In this document: positions 1 through 9,021 of the stretch, in pieces | Numbering within the stretch: the first letter of the stretch is position 1 | Layout: each line of letters starts with the position of its first letter | Source: an uncultured Erwinia sp. | Lineage (GTDB): Bacteria > Pseudomonadota > Gammaproteobacteria > Enterobacterales > Enterobacteriaceae | Direction: 5' to 3' | DNA: 60,875 nt | Assembly: GCA_946221915.1 (NCBI GenBank) | Contig: CAMIKG010000021.1 | Coordinates: 1 to 60,875, forward strand | Notes under the pieces: model-generated | Database searches by the model: none | Seen by the model: the letters and a program-made list of their open reading frames with translations, nothing else | Told to the model about the DNA's origin: nothing | Program-made: the position numbers and the translations under genes

Positions 1-15
1 CATCAAACAAAGCAG

Positions 16-41
16 AAACCCTCAGCGAAAGCTGGGGGTTT
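16..41 (+). terminator. Rho-independent terminator, probably of an rRNA operon
   Basis: An 11-bp stem (16-26 with 31-41) closes a GAAA loop and runs into a T tract (39-44). The window begins with CAT followed by CAAAC, which resembles the end of enterobacterial 5S rRNA (…CCAGGCAT) and the sequence just after it. In E. coli kgtP lies directly downstream of rrnG in the same orientation. I therefore infer that the window starts at the last bases of a 5S rRNA gene; only three such bases are visible. Confidence 0.8.
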
Positions 42-326
42 TTTGCGTTTGTGCGCCGGGAAATCATCTCCGCTCACAGAATGGCCGCCGATAACCATTT
101 TCTGCCCGTATAAGGATACTGCCGTCTTTCGTGCTGGAAATGTATGATCCTATCTCAGTGTTCCAGTCGTGAGCCAGGGAGCCCCCCGATCATGAATGTC
201 GTAACTCTTTATCGTTATTAATGTTTTTTGTCGTTTTAACGATCTTTTACCATACAGAATCGCCAGCTTTAAATATCCTTACTTTTTGATCCCATTGGTA
301 AAATAACTTTCAAAAGCGGCAAAAAT

Positions 327-356
327 TTGATTTAAGAATTCATTGAGTGCTATTAC
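327..356 (+). promoter_or_regulatory. Possible sigma-70 promoter for kgtP
   Basis: TTGATT (327-332) and TATTAC (351-356) are 18 bp apart, about 45 bp before the kgtP start. The rest of 45-326 is an AT-rich leader in which I see no gene. The match is moderate and other hexamers in this AT-rich stretch could serve. Confidence 0.3.
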
Positions 357-401
357 TGTTTTCTTGGTGCTGTGCTTGCAGCGAGGAGAAGAGGACATTC
401 A

Positions 402-1709
402 ATGGCCGATCTTATCAATCAACGACAAGAACAAGAAAACAGCGAAACGGCGCTGGATACCAAAAAGCGCATCTGGGCCATCGTCGGTGCGTCATCGGGT
501 AACCTGGTGGAATGGTTTGATTTTTATGTCTATTCCTTCTGCTCAATCTATTTTGCCCATATCTTCTTTCCGACAGGCAATACCACCACTCAGCTGGTGC
601 AGACTGCCGGGGTATTTGCCGCCGGCTTCCTGATGCGTCCGATTGGCGGCTGGTTGTTTGGTTACATCGGCGACAAGCACGGTCGTAAAACGTCAATGCT
701 GATTTCAGTCTGCATGATGTGCTTTGGCTCGCTGGTTATCGCCTGCCTGCCAGGCTATGACACGATCGGCATTTGGGCGCCAGTGTTATTGCTGCTGGCG
801 CGGCTGTTTCAGGGACTGTCTGTGGGCGGTGAGTATGGCACCAGCGCCACCTATATGAGTGAAGTGGCGGTGGAGGGCCGCAAAGGTTTCTACGCGTCAT
901 TCCAGTATGTGACACTGATTGGCGGGCAACTACTGGCGTTGCTGACTGTGGTCATTCTGCAGCAGATTCTGTCCGATGAAGATCTGCACGCCTGGGGCTG
1001 GCGTATTCCTTTTGCGCTTGGCGCCGTGCTGGCAATAGTGGCGTTGTATCTGCGTCGTTCACTGGATGAAACCACCGATGATAAAACCCGTGCGCATCGT
1101 GATGCCGGTAGCCTGCGTGGCCTGTGGAAGCATCGCAAAGCTTTTATTATGGTACTGGGCTTTACCGCAGGCGGTTCATTAAGCTTCTATACCTTTACCA
1201 CTTATATGCAGAAATATCTGGTGAACACCTCCGGGATGGATGCGCGTACCGCCAGCGCAATTATGACCGGTGCGCTGTTTGTCTTTATGCTGCTGCAGCC
1301 GTTTATTGGCGCATTATCCGATAAAATTGGCCGCCGTAGTTCGATGCTGATCTTTGGCGCACTGGCGACGTTGCTGACGGTACCAATTCTGACGCTGCTG
1401 CAAAACGTGAGCAGTTCATGGCTGGCGTTTACTTTAGTGATGTGCGCACTGCTGATCACCAGTTTCTACACTTCGATTAGCGGCATTCTGAAAGCTGAAA
1501 TGTTCCCGCCGGAAGTGCGTGCGCTGGGCGTTGGGCTTTCGTATGCGGTCGCCAATGCGATTTTCGGTGGTTCGGCAGAGTACGTCGCGCTGTCGCTGAA
1601 AGCGGCTGGCAGCGAAACCAGTTTCTTCTGGTATGTGTCGGCGATGGGAGCGGTAGCATTTGCTGTTTCACTGCTGCTGCACCGTAAAGGGAAAGGCATT
1701 CGGCTCTGA
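402..1709 (+). CDS. kgtP: Alpha-ketoglutarate permease, MFS metabolite:H+ symporter family
   Basis: Inner-membrane proton symporter that takes up 2-oxoglutarate. The 435-aa product follows E. coli KgtP (432 aa) over its whole length. It has about twelve hydrophobic segments, the MFS loop motif GDKHGRK between TM2 and TM3, and the conserved region WAIVGASSGNLVEWFDF near the N terminus. An upstream in-frame ATG at 372 exists, but the ATG at 402 is preceded by a strong ribosome site (GAGGAGAAGAGGA, 383-395) and gives the family's usual N terminus. The gene ends directly against yfiM, which is convergent: the stop codons are adjacent with no gap. Position next to a likely rRNA operon matches E. 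coli. Confidence 0.95.
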   Translation: MADLINQRQEQENSETALDTKKRIWAIVGASSGNLVEWFDFYVYSFCSIYFAHIFFPTGNTTTQLVQTAGVFAAGFLMRPIGGWLFGYIGDKHGRKTSMLISVCMMCFGSLVIACLPGYDTIGIWAPVLLLLARLFQGLSVGGEYGTSATYMSEVAVEGRKGFYASFQYVTLIGGQLLALLTVVILQQILSDEDLHAWGWRIPFALGAVLAIVALYLRRSLDETTDDKTRAHRDAGSLRGLWKHRKAFIMVLGFTAGGSLSFYTFTTYMQKYLVNTSGMDARTASAIMTGALFVFMLLQPFIGALSDKIGRRSSMLIFGALATLLTVPILTLLQNVSSSWLAFTLVMCALLITSFYTSISGILKAEMFPPEVRALGVGLSYAVANAIFGGSAEYVALSLKAAGSETSFFWYVSAMGAVAFAVSLLLHRKGKGIRL

Positions 1710-2030
1710 TTATTGCCCGATATTCCATAGTGCATAGCCGGTGGCAGCACCGGCTACATCCCAGCTAAAATCTTTCCAGCTCCAGCCGCTTCCTGCTGTG
1801 CGGCTGTCATATAACTCTTTTGCTGCACCGAGACTAATCGCGAACATCAGACCAAAACTGTTGCTGCGTGTATCGCTCCAGTGCTGTTTGCGTCCATATT
1901 CATTACCTGCCGCCGAGAGCATCGCGGAAGCGATAAAATGTTGTGCTTTATCCTGGCCAGTCCAGTTGTCCTGCGCCATATGGCTACAGCCTGAGCACAA
2001 CAACACGGGTAAAAGCAGATATTTCACCAT
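1710..2030 (-). CDS. yfiM: YfiM family lipoprotein (DUF2279)
   Basis: Predicted outer-membrane lipoprotein of 106 aa, similar in length and sequence to E. coli YfiM. The N terminus is a lipoprotein signal ending in the lipobox LCSGC. Cys15 would be lipidated, and Ser at +2 favours the outer membrane. The mature part keeps the conserved stretches GQDKAQHFIASAMLSAAGNE and SGWSWKDFSWDVAGAATGY. No biochemical role is known to me. It lies downstream of pssA on the same strand, but the pssA terminator lies between them, so it probably needs readthrough or its own promoter. Confidence 0.88.
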   Translation of the reverse strand: MVKYLLLPVLLCSGCSHMAQDNWTGQDKAQHFIASAMLSAAGNEYGRKQHWSDTRSNSFGLMFAISLGAAKELYDSRTAGSGWSWKDFSWDVAGAATGYALWNIGQ

Positions 2031-2041
2031 CTATCACCCCA

Positions 2042-2068
2042 TAAAAAAGCCCCGCAGAAGCGAGGCTG
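2042..2068 (-). terminator. Rho-independent terminator of pssA
   Basis: Read on the minus strand, an 8-bp GC-rich stem (AGCCTCGC / GCGGGGCT, one G-T pair) with a TTCT loop is followed by a run of T. It starts about 10 bp after the pssA stop codon. Confidence 0.85.
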
Positions 2069-2077
2069 GAGACAGAA

Positions 2078-3433
2078 TCACAGGATACGGCTGATCAGCC
2101 TGTCGATGCGGATACGGCGTAAGCGGCGAATCAGTTTGCGCACTTTCACCGGATAGTCAGCGATGCTGTCCAGTTCACGGAAGTGCTGCACCACCGTGGT
2201 ATGTGCGCGGATCAGCGCCAGTTCACGCTCACGTTGTTCCGTCAGCTGCTGCAGGGGATCGTGGATCAGCACGCCATTTTCCAGATCCAGACGCCAGGCG
2301 CGTGGGTTGAGGTTATTGCCGGTAATCAGCATCCACTCCTCATCAACCCAGATCCCTTTCAGGTGATAGCTGTTGTCGCGATCTTTCCACAGTCTGACTG
2401 TCAGCTGGCCGCTGTTAACATAGTACTGCAGACGGCTGAGGAAACGGCGCAGGTTGATTTCATACAGATAAGGCAGCGCGCCGATAATCTTGAAGGGCTG
2501 ATCTTCCGGAATATAGAAGTCGTTGGCGGTCTTGTCGCCAATAATAATTTCCACTTCTTTGCCCTGGCGCAGCAGATAAATAATATTGCGTACCAGCAGT
2601 GCGGGCAGGTTGAAGTAAGGTGTACAAATCGTCAGCTTACGCTCAGCGCTCGGCATCAAATGGTGGATCGTCTTGTTCAGCAGACTGCGGCGGCCAAGGC
2701 CGACCAGCGGCGTGACCGCCAGCTGCTCATTATTGGCATCACCGGTGAACTGATAGTCAAAACCGCGCAGATCCTGACGGAACTGGCGGGTTTCATTTTT
2801 GATTTCCGGGCTCTTCGGTCGCTCGTGACGATCGAGGCGATGTACCGCTTCTGCAGTTTTCAGATTGTTATCAATCCACGCCTGCATGGTATTCGCCAGC
2901 GTTGCGTTACGAATCAGCTGATAGCGGTCATAACGGTATTTATCGTGCTGATGGAGATAGACATCATTGAGGCTGGCGCCGCTATAAAGCACGGTATCAT
3001 CAATGATAAAGCCCTTCAGATGCAGGACACCGAGCGCTTCGCGGGTATTAACCGGAATGCCATAGACCGGAATCGTAACGTCAGGATTCTGCTCTGCCAT
3101 GGCGCAGTACCAGTCGGCGTTAGTCGCCGCAGCTGCGGCGCCAATACGGCCACGCTGAGCGCGGTGCCAGTCAACCAGCACGTTGATCTCCAGCTGCGGG
3201 CGAGCGCGTTTCGCTGCATACAGCGCGGAAAGAATGCTGCGGCCGCCATCATCATTTTCCAGATAGAGCGCAACAATAGAGATGCGTTGCGTCGCACTGG
3301 CGATTTTTTCCAGTAAGGTTTGGCGAAAATCAGCCGGTGCATACAGCGTAGTCAGGTCAGCAACTGACTGAGACAGCTTTGGCAGTTGTGCAAGGTGTTG
3401 TTGGTGCTTATTACGCTTAAATTTGGACAACAT
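2078..3433 (-). CDS. pssA: Phosphatidylserine synthase (CDP-diacylglycerol-serine O-phosphatidyltransferase)
   Basis: Makes phosphatidylserine from CDP-diacylglycerol and L-serine, the committed step to phosphatidylethanolamine, acting at the membrane surface. The product of 451 aa has the same length as E. coli PssA and carries the two phospholipase-D type HKD motifs: HLKGFIIDD near residue 137 and HLKGIWVDE near residue 355, each followed by G(A/N)xLN. The C terminus is highly basic (VRKLIRRLRRIRIDRLISRIL-like), as in the family, and probably binds acidic lipid or ribosomes. A GTG precedes the chosen ATG, but the ATG gives the family N terminus MLSKFKRNKHQQHL. It lies downstream of patZ, tapT and trxC on one strand, as in E. 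coli. Confidence 0.97.
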   Translation of the reverse strand: MLSKFKRNKHQQHLAQLPKLSQSVADLTTLYAPADFRQTLLEKIASATQRISIVALYLENDDGGRSILSALYAAKRARPQLEINVLVDWHRAQRGRIGAAAAATNADWYCAMAEQNPDVTIPVYGIPVNTREALGVLHLKGFIIDDTVLYSGASLNDVYLHQHDKYRYDRYQLIRNATLANTMQAWIDNNLKTAEAVHRLDRHERPKSPEIKNETRQFRQDLRGFDYQFTGDANNEQLAVTPLVGLGRRSLLNKTIHHLMPSAERKLTICTPYFNLPALLVRNIIYLLRQGKEVEIIIGDKTANDFYIPEDQPFKIIGALPYLYEINLRRFLSRLQYYVNSGQLTVRLWKDRDNSYHLKGIWVDEEWMLITGNNLNPRAWRLDLENGVLIHDPLQQLTEQRERELALIRAHTTVVQHFRELDSIADYPVKVRKLIRRLRRIRIDRLISRIL

Positions 3434-3551
3434 CACAGTGCGCTTCTTCTCTGTTTCATCGAATGGCCTTTTGCCATTAAATCATGACTGTAACCAACAA
3501 TATTAACATCAACTGAGAGAGAAGGCGTTAATTTTACCTTTCCAGACATGT

Positions 3552-6197
3552 TTAGCGCAGAGGTAAAACTAAACTGACAATACCGTCTTCCAGCTGAATA
3601 TCGACGGTAAAACCCAGCTTGCGCGCCAGGGTGATCATACCGCGATTTCCCGGCATGGTAATGCCGTTCAGTTGCTGCAAACCGTGATCGCGGGTATAGA
3701 CGATCATCTTTTCCAGCAGGCGGCGACCCATTCCCAGTCCTTTGAGGTCTGAACGTACCAGCACCGAGAACTCGGCATCGATATTGTCGGCATCGGAAAT
3801 CGCCCGTGTAACGCCAATGATCTCCTCTTCACCCTGCTGCTGCCGCACCGCGACAATCGCCATTTCGCGGTCATAGTCGATTTGCGTCATATTGGCGAGA
3901 TCGTCGTGAGTAAACTCATTGATTTCACTGAAATAACGGTAATAAAGATCCTCTTTGGTCACCTGAGCGATAAAACGCTGCAGCAGCGGCTCATCTTCCG
4001 GCAGAATTGGACGGAACAGGCAGCGCTGACCATCCTTTAGCTCGACGTGCTCCTCCAGCGTATGGGGATAGGGGCGGATCGCCAGCCGCGCTTCAGCATC
4101 ACCGCTGAATGGCGCTAACTCCATCGTGACGTCCAGCAGGGTAAATTCGTCACCCGCCGCCAGCAGCGGATGAATATCCAGGCGCTGGATATCCGGGCAG
4201 TCGACAATCAGGTTGGATACCTGCACCAGCAACTGGCTGAGACCGGCGATATCCAGCGGACGCAGGGCGCTGCGGCCACGGATCTTGCCACTTTTGATCG
4301 CCTGGATCACCAGATAGCGCGCCAGCGTCATGTTCAGCGGCGGCAATGCCACCACTGCCTGCCGGTCTGCGTGCCACTCAATACCGCCTTCGCCTAACAT
4401 AATAATCGGGCCGAACAGCGGGTCCTGTTCCACCACAATGCGCAGCTCCTGCGCGCCAGCACGATTGGCCATACTTTGCACCAGCAGGCCATGGATATTC
4501 GCCTGCGGCCAGGTCAGTTTTACGCGGTCAATAATCGCATTGGCGGCCTGCTGTACTTCGCTGGCGGTACGCAGATATAGCATCACCCCCTGGACTTCCG
4601 ATTTATGCGGGATATCCGGCGAGCGCAGTTTCAGCGCCACCGGGTAACCAATTTGTTCGGCGATATGCACCGCTTCAACACTGTCGCTGGCGATCCAGTT
4701 TGGCAGCGTGTTGAGACCATACGCCTGCAGGATCGCCTGTACTTCATGGGTATCCAGCGTGACGGGGCCATTACTCAGTGCCTGATGGATCAGCTGATGA
4801 GCGTGAGCGGTATCCTGCTGCAGACTGACGGGCAGCGCCGGGGTTTCCCGCAGCTGTTTCTGGTTACGCCGGTACTCCACCATATGCATAAAGGCGGTGA
4901 TGGTGCCTTCTGGCGTGCGGTAGGTCGGGATGCCGGCATCGCTAAAGGCGCGGCGGGCTTCCAGTGACGAATGTTCGCCACACCAGTTGGTCAGGATCGT
5001 CACGCTGTGACCGCGCGGGTGCTGCTTGATGGTGTCAATCAGCCGTTGTGCGGTGACGGTGGCAGGCGCCACGGCGCTGGGGGCATGAACAATCATCAGC
5101 GCGTCGGCATCATGGCTGTCCAGCAGCAGCCGTACGGCGCTGAGATAGTGCTCCGGACTGGCGTCATCTTTCAGATCCAGTGGGTTACCGGGAGTGACGT
5201 TAACCGGTAATACTTCGCTCAGCGCACTAATCGTTGTGTCACTGAGCGTCGCCAGTTTGCCGTTACGCGCCACCAGCGTATCCAGCGCCAGCGCGGCAGG
5301 CGCGGCGCCATTACTGATAATCATCAGCCGTTCACCGCGCAGCGGGCGCATATGGCTGAGCGTTTCTACCGCCGAGAACAGTTCATGGGTGTCCTGCACG
5401 CGCAGCAGGCCGGCGCGCTGGATCGCGGCGTCCCAGGCGGCGTCGAGGCCGGGATGGCTGTTGAGCAGATTTTGCGCCTGGCTGCTGCGTCCGCTTTTTA
5501 TTACCACTATCGGTTTATTACGCGAGGCGCTGCGTGCGGCGGAGACGAAGCGCCGGGCATCGCTCAGGCGTTCCAGATAGAGCAGGATAGCGCTGGTTTT
5601 GCCGTCGCGCGCGAGGAAATCGAGCAGGTCGTCAGCATCAATATCGAGGCTGTCGCCGAGGGCGATAAACCATGAGAAACCGAGCTGGCGCTGTTGCGCC
5701 CAGTCGAGAATGGTGTTCGACACTGCCGCTGATTGTGAGATAAACGCCAGTTTGCCTTTTTCGATGGGGACCGGTGAGAAGCTGGCGTTCAGCCCCTGCC
5801 ATGGCGCAAGCAGGCCGAGACTGTTAGGTCCGAGCAGGCGGATTTGCCACTGGCTGGCGCAGGCTTTCAGGGCCTCCAGCTGGCTTTCGGGGGCCGAGAG
5901 AATGATGCAGGCTTTACAGCCGCGTTCTCCCAGCTGTTGCAGCAGGCTCAGGTTGCGGCCGGCGTTGGTGCAGATCACCGCCAGGTCGGGCGCGATGGGC
6001 AGGCTGGCGATATCGGACCAGGCGAGGACGCCGCACACCGCCTGATATTTTGGTGTGACCGGCAAGATCGGACCCGGGAAGTTGCCATCCAGCAGATTGC
6101 GCATCATCAGATAACCGGCGCGCTGTGGTTTTACCGATGCGCCAATGACCGCAATCGACTTCGGGCGTAACAGTGCTTCCAGGCCACGTTGACTCAT
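3552..6197 (-). CDS. patZ: Protein lysine acetyltransferase, acyl-CoA synthetase-like plus GNAT
   Basis: Acetylates lysines such as the active-site lysine of acetyl-CoA synthetase, using acetyl-CoA. The 881-aa protein has the full PatZ (Pka/YfiQ) architecture: a CoA-binding Rossmann domain at the N terminus (PKSIAVIGAS at about 13-22), ligase-CoA domains to about residue 450, an ATP-grasp segment from about 480 to 690, and a GNAT domain in the last 170 residues with the acetyl-CoA loop GLGMGRRLLEKM. The NDP-forming synthetase half is thought to be catalytically inactive and regulatory in this family. The start has a good ribosome site (GGAGCAGGAAA). It is followed on the same strand by pssA after 118 bp. 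Confidence 0.96.
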   Translation of the reverse strand: MSQRGLEALLRPKSIAVIGASVKPQRAGYLMMRNLLDGNFPGPILPVTPKYQAVCGVLAWSDIASLPIAPDLAVICTNAGRNLSLLQQLGERGCKACIILSAPESQLEALKACASQWQIRLLGPNSLGLLAPWQGLNASFSPVPIEKGKLAFISQSAAVSNTILDWAQQRQLGFSWFIALGDSLDIDADDLLDFLARDGKTSAILLYLERLSDARRFVSAARSASRNKPIVVIKSGRSSQAQNLLNSHPGLDAAWDAAIQRAGLLRVQDTHELFSAVETLSHMRPLRGERLMIISNGAAPAALALDTLVARNGKLATLSDTTISALSEVLPVNVTPGNPLDLKDDASPEHYLSAVRLLLDSHDADALMIVHAPSAVAPATVTAQRLIDTIKQHPRGHSVTILTNWCGEHSSLEARRAFSDAGIPTYRTPEGTITAFMHMVEYRRNQKQLRETPALPVSLQQDTAHAHQLIHQALSNGPVTLDTHEVQAILQAYGLNTLPNWIASDSVEAVHIAEQIGYPVALKLRSPDIPHKSEVQGVMLYLRTASEVQQAANAIIDRVKLTWPQANIHGLLVQSMANRAGAQELRIVVEQDPLFGPIIMLGEGGIEWHADRQAVVALPPLNMTLARYLVIQAIKSGKIRGRSALRPLDIAGLSQLLVQVSNLIVDCPDIQRLDIHPLLAAGDEFTLLDVTMELAPFSGDAEARLAIRPYPHTLEEHVELKDGQRCLFRPILPEDEPLLQRFIAQVTKEDLYYRYFSEINEFTHDDLANMTQIDYDREMAIVAVRQQQGEEEIIGVTRAISDADNIDAEFSVLVRSDLKGLGMGRRLLEKMIVYTRDHGLQQLNGITMPGNRGMITLARKLGFTVDIQLEDGIVSLVLPLR

Positions 6198-6232
6198 TTT
6201 CCTGCTCCAGGAGAAAAGTGATTAGCCTGATT

Positions 6233-6934
6233 TTAAACGTTTTCCACCGTTTGTGTCGTGAGGTGGATTGGATGATGCGGTTTTCCTGCCAGATAACGCT
6301 GGCGGAACAGGCTGAAAAGTTGCTGCAGTGCCTGCGCTGCGACGTTGTCACCTGCCTGCGCCAGCAGTTCGGCGGCGACTTCGGCGGTACAGTGCTGTCC
6401 GGCGCCATGTGCTTCGCGCAGGGTGTAGTTTGAGGCGGTGGTCAGCGTCAGTGACATCACGGGCAGGGCATCAAGCCACGGGCTTTTGCGGAACATTTTG
6501 CGTGCTTCGGTCCAGGTGCCGTCGAGCATAATAAACAGCGGCGGCTTGCCGTTTTGCGGCGGTGTGTTAAGTACCGGCCGTCCGGGATCGGCATAGGACT
6601 CAGGGAAGACTACCATCGGCTGCACATCCGGGTTCTGCACTGCCGCCAGCAGCGCCGGGTCGGGTTCGGTACGCGACCAGCCATATGCCTGAGTATCCGG
6701 CAGGATGTCGGCAATCAGACGGCCTGTGTTGCTTGGTTTCATCGGCTCGGTATCAAACATCACCAGCAGGAAACGGCTGCGGGCACTTTGCGGCGCGAGC
6801 GTGGCGCACAGGCAAAGTTTTTGCGGCAGCAGGCAGCGCTGGCAACGGATGGTGCGGTTTCCACGGGCAAGAAATGGGCGAGTGGCGCGGGCAAGGCGTT
6901 CGGCGCGCAGGCGAAGTACGGCGTTGTCGGTCAT
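6233..6934 (-). CDS. tapT: tRNA-uridine aminocarboxypropyltransferase, DTW domain
   Basis: Transfers the 3-amino-3-carboxypropyl group of S-adenosylmethionine to U47 of tRNAs (acp3U). The 233-aa product has the family zinc cluster CQRCLLPQKLCLC near residue 30 and the DTW motif as LDGTWTEARKMF near residue 140, plus the conserved segment TEPMKPSNTGRLIADILPDT. A longer reading frame extends to 7039, but that extension is translated repeat DNA (see 6979-7214) and aligns with nothing in the family. The ATG at 6934 gives the E. coli-like N terminus MTDNAVLRLRAERLARATRP. No strong ribosome site is visible. It lies just upstream of patZ (35 bp), probably co-transcribed. Confidence 0.93.
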   Translation of the reverse strand: MTDNAVLRLRAERLARATRPFLARGNRTIRCQRCLLPQKLCLCATLAPQSARSRFLLVMFDTEPMKPSNTGRLIADILPDTQAYGWSRTEPDPALLAAVQNPDVQPMVVFPESYADPGRPVLNTPPQNGKPPLFIMLDGTWTEARKMFRKSPWLDALPVMSLTLTTASNYTLREAHGAGQHCTAEVAAELLAQAGDNVAAQALQQLFSLFRQRYLAGKPHHPIHLTTQTVENV

Positions 6935-6978
6935 AACAGGCAAATAAAAGGAAAACGCCATTTTAGCGGAAATTGCGC

Positions 6979-7214
6979 GATAAGTCGTCTGGTTGATCGC
7001 GATACCCGGGGCGACCATCCCGCGGTCCTGCGCGGACAAGCCGCTGTGGAGCCATCGGGATGTTTCCCCTAAAATCAGGCGATTTTGGGTGCCTGTGATA
7101 AGTCGTCTGGATGATCGCGATACCCGGGGCGACCATCCCGTGGTCCTGCGCGGACAAGCCGCTCCGGAGCCATCGGGATGTTTCCCCTAATATCAGGCGG
7201 TTTTGGGTGCCTGC
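6979..7214. repeat. Two tandem 118-bp palindromic intergenic repeats
   Basis: Copy 1 (6979-7096) and copy 2 (7097-7214) are near-identical, with only a few substitutions. Each starts GATAAGTCGTCTGG and ends in GGTGCCTG. Each unit contains nested inverted repeats: GGGGCGACCATCCCG pairs imperfectly with CGGGATGTTTCCCC around an inner GCGGACAAGCCGC hairpin. This is the pattern of an extragenic palindromic element rather than a gene. The rest of 6935-7241 holds only the tapT leader and the trxC downstream region. Confidence 0.85.
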
Positions 7215-7241
7215 GAGATCTGGTTAGTATGGTCAATATTA

Positions 7242-7661
7242 CTACAGCGACTCATCCAGCCATTCTGAGAAAGGCGCTTTAGGCATCGCGCCGCTCAGCA
7301 GGTCGACCATCTGGCCCTGTTTAAACAGCATGATAGTGGGAATGCTGCGAATGCGGAAGCGTGCGCTTAATTCCGGTTCCGCTTCGGTATTCACCTTAAT
7401 GAAGCGTATCTGGCCGTTACGTTCTTCCGCCACATCTTTGTAGATCGGCGCGAAGTTGACGCAGGGGCCGCACCATGGCGCCCAGAAATCGACCACGACG
7501 GGCAGTTCGTCCTGCAGATATTTATCAAAGGTTTCTGCCGTGGCGTTGATCACTTCGCCGTCAAACAGCGTACTGCCGCAACGACCGCATTTTGCATTGT
7601 CAGCAATACGATCTTCCGGAACGCGATTCGTCGCCTGACAGGATGCACAAATCGTATTCAT
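7242..7661 (-). CDS. trxC: Thioredoxin 2 (zinc-binding thioredoxin)
   Basis: Cytosolic protein-disulfide reductase, reduced by thioredoxin reductase and important under oxidative stress. The product is 139 aa, the usual TrxC length. The N-terminal zinc module has two CxxC pairs (Cys5/Cys8 and Cys25/Cys28), and the thioredoxin active site WCGPC follows at Cys64/Cys67. The cis-proline region RSIPTIMLF is intact. A strong ribosome site (GAGGTGA) lies 5 nt before the ATG. It stands divergently from yfiF and upstream of tapT, as in E. coli. Confidence 0.97.
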   Translation of the reverse strand: MNTICASCQATNRVPEDRIADNAKCGRCGSTLFDGEVINATAETFDKYLQDELPVVVDFWAPWCGPCVNFAPIYKDVAEERNGQIRFIKVNTEAEPELSARFRIRSIPTIMLFKQGQMVDLLSGAMPKAPFSEWLDESL

Positions 7662-7867
7662 TGTTCACCTCAGAACGTGAGTTATTGGTGAGCGTTTACT
7701 AACCGCTCTGCACTTTTTCATAGCATGATTATCAGCCGGACTTTTCAGATCAACAATGTGGAATACCCAATGGATATAATAGTTAATAGCTTTTAGTGGA
7801 AGTTGATAGCTTAGCGTGATGACATCAGGTAATCTGCGCGCTTCGCGCTCAGGCAGGTGGAGGAAAA

Positions 7868-8902
7868 ATGAACGACGAATTTAAAGGTAAAAGCGGCAAA
7901 GTCAAAGTGATGTATGTCCGCGGTGATGACGAGAAGAGTGATAAGCGCGGCGCGGGTAACCCACGCACCGGTAAAGGTGGCCGTCCGGCTTCTCGTCAGG
8001 ATGGCAATCGTCGTCCTTCACGAAATGCTGATGATAAACCACGCGGCGGGCGCGAAAGTAGTTCGCCATGGCGTACGGTTTCCCGTGCACCAACAGCAGC
8101 AGCAGAAGAAAATAAACCCGATCACGGCGGGATCAGCGGCAAAAGCTATATCGATCCAGAACAGCTGCGTCGTCAGCGTATGGAAGAGACGCGCGTGTAT
8201 GGCGAGAATGCCTGTCAGGCGCTGTTCCTCAGCCGCCCGGAATGCATTGTGCGCGCCTGGTTTGTGCAGGAAGTGACGCCGCGTTTCCGCGAAGCACTGC
8301 GCTGGATGGCGGCGAATCGCAAAGCGTACCATGTGGTGGATGAAGCCGAACTGGCGAAAGCCTCTGGTACAGAGCACCATGGCGGCGTCTGCTTCCTGAT
8401 CAAAAAGCGTTCCGGCATGCCGGTCAGCAACTGGCTGGAACAGGCAGAAGAGCAGGATTGCGTGCTGGCGCTGGAAGATGTCGGCAACCCGCACAACCTC
8501 GGCGCGATTATGCGCAGCTGCGCGCACTTTGGCGTGAAAGGATTGCTGGTGGATGATGCCTCACTGCTGGAGTCCGGCGCAGCGGTTCGTACCGCAGAAG
8601 GCGGCGCAGAGCATGTGCAGGCGATCAGCGGTGAGAGCTTTGCTGCTGGCCTCGATGCGTTCCGCAAGGCAGGTTACACCATTGTCACCACCTCCAGCCA
8701 TAAAGGCACGCCGCTGACCAAAGTGAAGCTGCCGGCCAAAACCGTGCTGGTACTGGGTCAGGAGCGTGACGGTCTGTCAGACAGCACCTGGCAGCAGGGC
8801 GATGTGAGCGTCTCAATCGGCGGCACCGGTAAGGTGGAGAGCCTGAACGTTTCCGTGGCGACCGGCGTGTTGCTGGCGGAATGGTGGCGTCAGAACAGCT
8901 AA
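7868..8902 (+). CDS. yfiF: SpoU/TrmH-family RNA 2'-O-methyltransferase
   Basis: Predicted SAM-dependent RNA ribose methyltransferase; the RNA target of E. coli YfiF is not known to me. The 344-aa product has a charged, disordered N-terminal extension (about residues 1-95, rich in Arg, Gly and Ser), an RNA-binding SpoU substrate-binding domain (about 105-185), and the knotted SPOUT domain with all three motifs. These are NPHNLGAIMRSCAHFG near 206, LVLGQERDGL near 293, and ESLNVSVATGVLLAEW near 323. The ribosome site is AGGTGGAGGAAA. In E. coli ung follows; here a terminator and the giant minus-strand gene follow instead. Confidence 0.92.
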   Translation: MNDEFKGKSGKVKVMYVRGDDEKSDKRGAGNPRTGKGGRPASRQDGNRRPSRNADDKPRGGRESSSPWRTVSRAPTAAAEENKPDHGGISGKSYIDPEQLRRQRMEETRVYGENACQALFLSRPECIVRAWFVQEVTPRFREALRWMAANRKAYHVVDEAELAKASGTEHHGGVCFLIKKRSGMPVSNWLEQAEEQDCVLALEDVGNPHNLGAIMRSCAHFGVKGLLVDDASLLESGAAVRTAEGGAEHVQAISGESFAAGLDAFRKAGYTIVTTSSHKGTPLTKVKLPAKTVLVLGQERDGLSDSTWQQGDVSVSIGGTGKVESLNVSVATGVLLAEWWRQNS

Positions 8903-8952
8903 GCTGAAGGGACGCCGGCAGGCGCGGCGCAGGTTGGCCGCACCTGATCAGT

Positions 8953-8990
8953 AATGCCAGTCACTGCAATGTGACTGGCATTATTTTTTT
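8953..8990 (+). terminator. Rho-independent terminator of yfiF
   Basis: A perfect 12-bp stem (AATGCCAGTCAC, 8953-8964, with its complement 8971-8982) and a 6-nt loop are followed by ATTTTTTT. It also separates yfiF from the convergent giant gene. Confidence 0.92.
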
Positions 8991-9021
8991 CCGGCTGCCT
9001 GAATGCCGTAAAGGCGCGCTG

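Noticed and set aside
2183..3316. Long open frame of 377 codons on the plus strand opposite pssA
   Set aside because: Antisense shadow of a well-conserved gene; no ribosome site or recognisable motif. Same reasoning for long antisense frames opposite mmuP (32680-33840), mmuM (34049-34873), the GH1 gene (40505-41566) and narG (48303-49511).
6963..7157. Small minus-strand frame and the extension of tapT to 7039
   Set aside because: Both arise from reading through the 118-bp repeats; the peptide repeats itself in two frames and matches no protein family.
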